Assembly (NCBI RefSeq): GCF_000425805.1
Contig: NZ_AUED01000003.1
Span: forward strand, 1 to 64,000
Reading direction: 5' to 3'
Length of the DNA stretch: 64,000 bases
From: Pseudomonas vranovensis DSM 16006
Lineage (GTDB): Bacteria > Pseudomonadota > Gammaproteobacteria > Pseudomonadales > Pseudomonadaceae
Within the stretch, counting starts at the first letter, position 1; every line of letters starts with the position of its first letter. Of this stretch, positions 60,168 through 64,000 are shown piece after piece. Made by a program: the position numbers and the translations under genes. The notes beneath the pieces were generated by a model, which saw only the letters and a program-made list of their open reading frames with translations, searched no databases and was not told the DNA's origin.

Positions 60168-60931
60168 AACGGTTGATCAACGCCTCGCTGGTGCTCGCAC
60201 TGGTGGCTGCAGTGCTGGCGTCGTTCGCCTACTTGAGCCTTGATCTGCAGGCTTTGTTTGGCAATGGCGGCCTGGGCCAGATGGGCGCCTATGCCGTACG
60301 ATTTCTCAGCCCGGACCTGAGCTCGGAGCACCTGCGTGCGGTCGGCAAGGGCGCACTGGAGACCCTGGCCATGTCCGGCCTCGGCACCTTGCTCGCGGTG
60401 GTGCTGGGCATGCTGCTGGCCTTGCCGGCTGCGGGGCGCTTCGGCTGGCCGCTGCAGGGGGCTGCGCGTTTGCTGCTCAATGGCTTGCGGGCGATCCCCG
60501 AGCTGGTCTGGGCGGCGCTTACTGTACTGGCGGCTGGCCTTGGCCCGAATGCAGGCACCCTGGCACTGGCCTTGCACACCTCGGGCGTGCTGGGCCGGTT
60601 GTTTGCCGAAGCCCTGGAAAACGCCCCGCCCGAACCCGCCGCCGCCATCCGTTTGCAAGGTGGCAGCCAGGTGACTGCGTTCTGCTTTGGCACCTTGCCC
60701 AACCTCTGGCCGCAGTTGCTGGCCTACAGCCTGTACCGCTGGGAGAACAATATCCGCATGGCCAGTGTGCTGGGCTTCGTCGGGGCGGGCGGCCTGGGGC
60801 AGATGCTCTACACCACCCTGAGCCTGTTCCAGGAAGCCCAGGCCAGCACCGTGATCATCGCCATGCTGGTGCTGGTGTTGCTGGTGGATGCCTTGAGTGA
60901 TCTGCTCCGGCAGCGCTTCGTCCGCGCGTAG
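60164..60931 (+). CDS. Putative selenate ABC transporter, permease 2
   Basis: The 255-residue PhnE-like permease has five to six membrane helices and an EAA loop near EALENAPPEPAAAIRLQGGS. It starts inside the stop of permease 1 (ATGA-type overlap). It completes the operon; no terminator of the classical type is clear after it, and the next gene is convergent. Confidence 0.9.
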   Translation: MKRLINASLVLALVAAVLASFAYLSLDLQALFGNGGLGQMGAYAVRFLSPDLSSEHLRAVGKGALETLAMSGLGTLLAVVLGMLLALPAAGRFGWPLQGAARLLLNGLRAIPELVWAALTVLAAGLGPNAGTLALALHTSGVLGRLFAEALENAPPEPAAAIRLQGGSQVTAFCFGTLPNLWPQLLAYSLYRWENNIRMASVLGFVGAGGLGQMLYTTLSLFQEAQASTVIIAMLVLVLLVDALSDLLRQRFVRA

Positions 60932-60954
60932 GCGCGGGCGCACCGCGAAGTGTT

Positions 60955-61620
60955 CTAGCCGGGCTTCAAATCATGACAAGCCCATTCCAGGTAGCGAACC
61001 AGCCGTCCCTTATGCTGCCTGTACTCGCTGACCATCATCAGCAACATCACAAACAACAGCAGCGCAAGCAGAGCCAGTACCATCGCCAGGTCACCGTTCT
61101 GGAACTGCCATAAGCGCGTCAGCTTGGTTTTCTCCACCGCGAGGGCGGCCAGGAACGTCATCAGCCATACAAACAGCGTGTTCTGCATCAGGTTCAGCGG
61201 CTTGTACGGATGGCCTGAAATTTTTCCGAATTCAACCATACGGGCGATCTGGTCCACGTCTGTACCGGTGCGTTTGAGTGCATCGAGAAAATGCGCGTAG
61301 TGCAGATAGCTGTCGCGTTGCAGGAAGGGTTGATCGGCGATGGCGTGGCGTTGGTAGTGGTCGAAAAAGTGCTGGCCGGCAAAATACTCCCGAGCAAGAA
61401 ACAGCGCCCAGGTGTACAGGCCGGTGCAGGCCATCAGCGCGAAGGACCCCCACGGATGACCGTACACCGAATCGGCCGCAAGGGGAATCAACCCGCCTAA
61501 CAGCACCGCCGCCCAGGCAGGCAGCAAATGCAGGGCAAATGGATTGCTACAGATGGCGCGCCAGTATTTGGGTCTGCTGCTTTTGTAGAGCTGCAGCATT
61601 TCGCTCCATTGCTTGAACAT
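60955..61620 (-). CDS. Membrane protein of unknown function
   Basis: The 221-residue protein starts at the ATG at 61620, preceded by GAGG. It has about four hydrophobic segments (residues 34-55, 64-82, 150-165, 180-200) and a soluble central part (YFAGQHFFDHYQRHAIADQP). I recognise no family. The open frame further upstream passes through a REP pair and is not part of it. Confidence 0.7.
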   Translation of the reverse strand: MFKQWSEMLQLYKSSRPKYWRAICSNPFALHLLPAWAAVLLGGLIPLAADSVYGHPWGSFALMACTGLYTWALFLAREYFAGQHFFDHYQRHAIADQPFLQRDSYLHYAHFLDALKRTGTDVDQIARMVEFGKISGHPYKPLNLMQNTLFVWLMTFLAALAVEKTKLTRLWQFQNGDLAMVLALLALLLFVMLLMMVSEYRQHKGRLVRYLEWACHDLKPG

Positions 61621-61674
61621 CAAAACCTCGCGGTAAAGTGGCTTACTCAAGGTTAACGGCCGAAATCGCAATGC

Positions 61675-61755
61675 CTGTAGGACCGGGCTTGCCCCGCGAT
61701 AGCGATCCATTCGACCCATCGCATCGCAGGGCAAGTCGCACCGCCGCTCCTGCAG
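61675..61755. repeat. Composite REP pair
   Basis: A standard REP arm (GGGCTTGCCCCGCGAT) and an inverted variant arm (GTCGCACCGCCGCTCCTGCA) are separated by about 30 bp. The same pairing of standard and variant arms occurs at 54920-55005. Confidence 0.8.
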
Positions 61756-61765
61756 CAAAGCCTGG

Positions 61766-64000
61766 TCAGAACGCGCCGCGCACTGTCAGCATGAAGTTGC
61801 GCGGTTCGCCGTAGTAGTTGCCGTACTCCGAGGTGCCCACCGTGGCGTAGTAACGACGGTCGAACAGGTTGTTGCCGTTGACGGCCACGGTCCAGTTTTC
61901 ATCGACCTTGTACTCGACCATGGCATCGTAGACGGCATAGCCGCTCTGGGTGAAGTCGTAGGGCTTCTCGTTGATCACGTTGCCTGCGGCGTCGAAGTTG
62001 TAGGCCGTGCCTTTGACGTAGTTGCTGCTCTGGATGTTCACGCCACCCCCCATCCGCCAGGCCGACCAGTTGTCCGGCAGGGTGTAGACCGACCAGAGTT
62101 TGAACAGGTGCTTGGGCGTAATGCTGGTGTAGTCGCTTTCTTCGGTGCGGTTGTCCATCAGGTTCAACGTGTAGCCGGCGATCACCTCCAGCCCCGGAAG
62201 CACCTCGCCCGTGGCCTCAATGTCGATACCTTTGCTGATCACCTCGCCCTGGCCGATGAAACAGCATGAGCCGCTGTAGCTGAAGGGGGCCTGAGGGTAG
62301 GCCGGGTCTTGCATCGCTTCGTGTTCGCGCTTGGTATAGAACAGGGCGGTGGTCAGGTTCAGCGCGCCGCCGAACAGTTCACCCTTGACGCCCGTCTCGT
62401 AGGTCTTGCCGGTCATGGCCTCGACCGCCGAGCTGTTGCCTACCGGGCCTTCGAGCTTCTGGGCCTGGGGCTTGAATACTTCGGCATAGCTGGCGTAGGC
62501 CGACCATTCATCGTTGAGGGCGTAGATCAGGCCACCGTAGGGCACCACCTTGGTCGGTTCGCGATGGTTGATCTCCGACTGGTAGGTCCACACGTCGTTG
62601 GCCTTGGTCTGGTAGGCCTGCTCGTATTTATAGCGCTGGGCGCGGGCACCGATGATCAGTTTCAGCGGGTCGCTGATCTGCAGGCGCAAGGTCGAGTACA
62701 GGCCATACTGCTCGCGGGTGTTGGGGCTGTAGTCGCGCCAGTAGTCATGATCGGAGGCGTCCGAGGTCAGTGGTGTCGACTGCGGGTCCCAGAGGTTGAT
62801 CAGGCCGCCTTTGCCGACCATGCCCCGGGCCGCTCGCCAGCGGCTGGTGACCTTCTGGTAGTCGGCGCCCAGCAGCAGCTGATGCTCGCGGCCGAAGGCC
62901 TCGAACGTACCCGAGAGGTTGACGTCGAACACTGACTGCTTGCTCCACGACGAGACATAGCTGCCCCACCAGTACGGGCCGGTATTGGTGGTCTCGTCCA
63001 CCGAGCCGTAGGGAATCACGCCTTCGGTGTCGGCATTGTCGTAAGAGTAGGTGTAGGAGGTGTTGAGTCTCCAGAACTCATTGAACTGATGGTCGATCTT
63101 GGCGAACAGTTCCTTGGCATAGCCGTCCATGTAGGCCTGGTTGGTGGTGTACCAGGTGTGGCGTGGCAGCTTGACGTCGCCACCGGTGCTGTAGCGCGGG
63201 AGGCCGTCGCCGGTGCCGTTCTCGTGGGTTTTTTCGTAACTGCCACCGACGGTGATCATCGTGGCGTCGGTCAGGTCTGCTTCGAGAATGCCGTAGATGA
63301 ACGGCTTTTCGGTGCTGCGGTTATCCATGAAGTACTGGCGGTCGGTGTAGGCGGCGACCATGCGCCCGCGCAGCTTGCCGTCAAAGGCCAGCGGGCCGGT
63401 GACGTCGACCTCGCTGCGGTAATTGTCCCAGGAGCCTGCCGAGGTATTGAGCTTGAGCTGGTACTGATCCATCGGACGCTTGCGTACCATGTTGATGATG
63501 CCGCCCGGGTCACCGGTACCGCCCAGCAGGCCGGACGAGCCGCGCAGTACCTCGACGTGGTCGAACTCGGCCAGGTCGTAGATCTTGTCGCCGTAGAAGG
63601 TACCGATGCCCGAGCCGATGTCCATCGGCGCGGCGCCGTCGATCTGGATGTTGTCGATGCCAAAGCCGCGCGAGGCGAACTTGGGCAGGCGGAAGTTACC
63701 GTTTTTCACGGTAATACCAGGCGTGCGTTTCATGGCATCGGACAGGTTGGTCATGCGCAGGTCTTCGATGGCCTGCTGGCTGATCACCGAGATCGACTGC
63801 GGGGTGTCCTTGATGCTGATCGGGGTCTTGGAGCCGACGCTGGTCAAGCCGGTGGTGTAGGAGCCTGAGTTCTCGGTGGCCTCACCCATGCCTTGGCCCT
63901 GGATGGTGGTCGCGCCGAGTTCCAGCGCGGTGCCGATGGTGACGTGGGGCACCAGCAGGTAGCTGCCGTCGGCTTGTTGTTCGGCGCTGTAGCCACTGCC
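61766..64000 (-). CDS. TonB-dependent siderophore receptor with STN domain (partial)
   Basis: The gene runs off the right edge, and at least 744 residues are visible. At the edge the frame reads GSGYSAEQQADGSYLLVPHV, the end of an STN (secretin/TonB N-terminal) domain, so the receptor probably signals through an anti-sigma factor. A plug (TPQSISVISQQAIEDLRMTN) and a barrel follow, ending RNFMLTVRGAF with the terminal Phe. It is of the FpvA/PupB type. No sigma or anti-sigma genes are in view; they would be expected beyond the edge. Confidence 0.92.
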   Translation of the reverse strand, partial: GSGYSAEQQADGSYLLVPHVTIGTALELGATTIQGQGMGEATENSGSYTTGLTSVGSKTPISIKDTPQSISVISQQAIEDLRMTNLSDAMKRTPGITVKNGNFRLPKFASRGFGIDNIQIDGAAPMDIGSGIGTFYGDKIYDLAEFDHVEVLRGSSGLLGGTGDPGGIINMVRKRPMDQYQLKLNTSAGSWDNYRSEVDVTGPLAFDGKLRGRMVAAYTDRQYFMDNRSTEKPFIYGILEADLTDATMITVGGSYEKTHENGTGDGLPRYSTGGDVKLPRHTWYTTNQAYMDGYAKELFAKIDHQFNEFWRLNTSYTYSYDNADTEGVIPYGSVDETTNTGPYWWGSYVSSWSKQSVFDVNLSGTFEAFGREHQLLLGADYQKVTSRWRAARGMVGKGGLINLWDPQSTPLTSDASDHDYWRDYSPNTREQYGLYSTLRLQISDPLKLIIGARAQRYKYEQAYQTKANDVWTYQSEINHREPTKVVPYGGLIYALNDEWSAYASYAEVFKPQAQKLEGPVGNSSAVEAMTGKTYETGVKGELFGGALNLTTALFYTKREHEAMQDPAYPQAPFSYSGSCCFIGQGEVISKGIDIEATGEVLPGLEVIAGYTLNLMDNRTEESDYTSITPKHLFKLWSVYTLPDNWSAWRMGGGVNIQSSNYVKGTAYNFDAAGNVINEKPYDFTQSGYAVYDAMVEYKVDENWTVAVNGNNLFDRRYYATVGTSEYGNYYGEPRNFMLTVRGAF

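Noticed and set aside
61621..61758. N-terminal extension of the membrane protein ending at 60955
   Set aside because: The extra codons lie in a REP pair.

Overview
The window reads as chromosomal DNA of a Pseudomonas of the putida/fluorescens type. The evidence is dense GC-rich genes, Pseudomonas REP pairs of the GCGGGGCAAGCCCGC type, a cyoABCDE oxidase, fabV, the hmgR-hmgA-fahA-maiA homogentisate block, ampDE, and a short LOV photoreceptor very close to P. putida PpSB1-LOV. From memory, the order fabV, hydrolase, folM, LOV, flavodoxin, LysR, cidA/lrgB, hydrolase, SDR, hmgR, hmgA, fahA, maiA matches the PP_46xx region of P. putida KT2440. I saw no tRNA, rRNA or CRISPR array.

Positions 1-8457 are a visibly more AT-rich accessory segment that looks like one end of an integrative element. 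It holds a serine recombinase, a small XRE regulator with a palindromic operator, coupled small unknown genes, a zinc-ribbon membrane protein, a P-loop helicase-like protein, a roughly 230 bp array of direct repeats and palindromes beside the helicase (origin-like), and a tyrosine integrase lying 54 bp downstream of the chromosomal cysZ. The other end of the element lies outside the window.

Positions 8512-20961 are core chromosome: cysZ, a 2-Cys peroxiredoxin with trxB, nadC, a DUF1631 protein, ampD-ampE, a chemoreceptor, fabV, a hydrolase and a HopJ-family gene. An autotransporter gene follows (21188-24797), with a 1-bp frameshift that cuts off the last strands of its barrel. Next comes a folate/light region: DUF1244, folM, a monooxygenase-domain membrane protein, a MerR regulator resembling LitR/CarH without its cobalamin ligands, a PilZ-like protein, and a short LOV photoreceptor. 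Then come a flavodoxin, a LysR with a divergent cidA/lrgB pair, a hydrolase, an SDR, and the homogentisate pathway with its IclR repressor and operator.

Positions 38490-46903 hold a SirB1-type protein, a Leu/Glu-type dehydrogenase, SOS-controlled yebG with a perfect LexA box, dsbB, and cyoABCDE. The long cyo leader contains a perfect Anr/FNR box enclosed by an 11-bp inverted repeat. Positions 46986-64000 hold a lipase-like hydrolase, a Fur-boxed siderophore receptor, alaC, small genes, a DMT exporter with a divergent LysR, and a selenium module. In the selenium module, a four-gene putative selenate ABC importer stands divergent from selD-mnmH, so uptake, selenophosphate synthesis and tRNA selenation sit together. 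A second TonB-dependent receptor with an STN signalling domain runs off the right edge.
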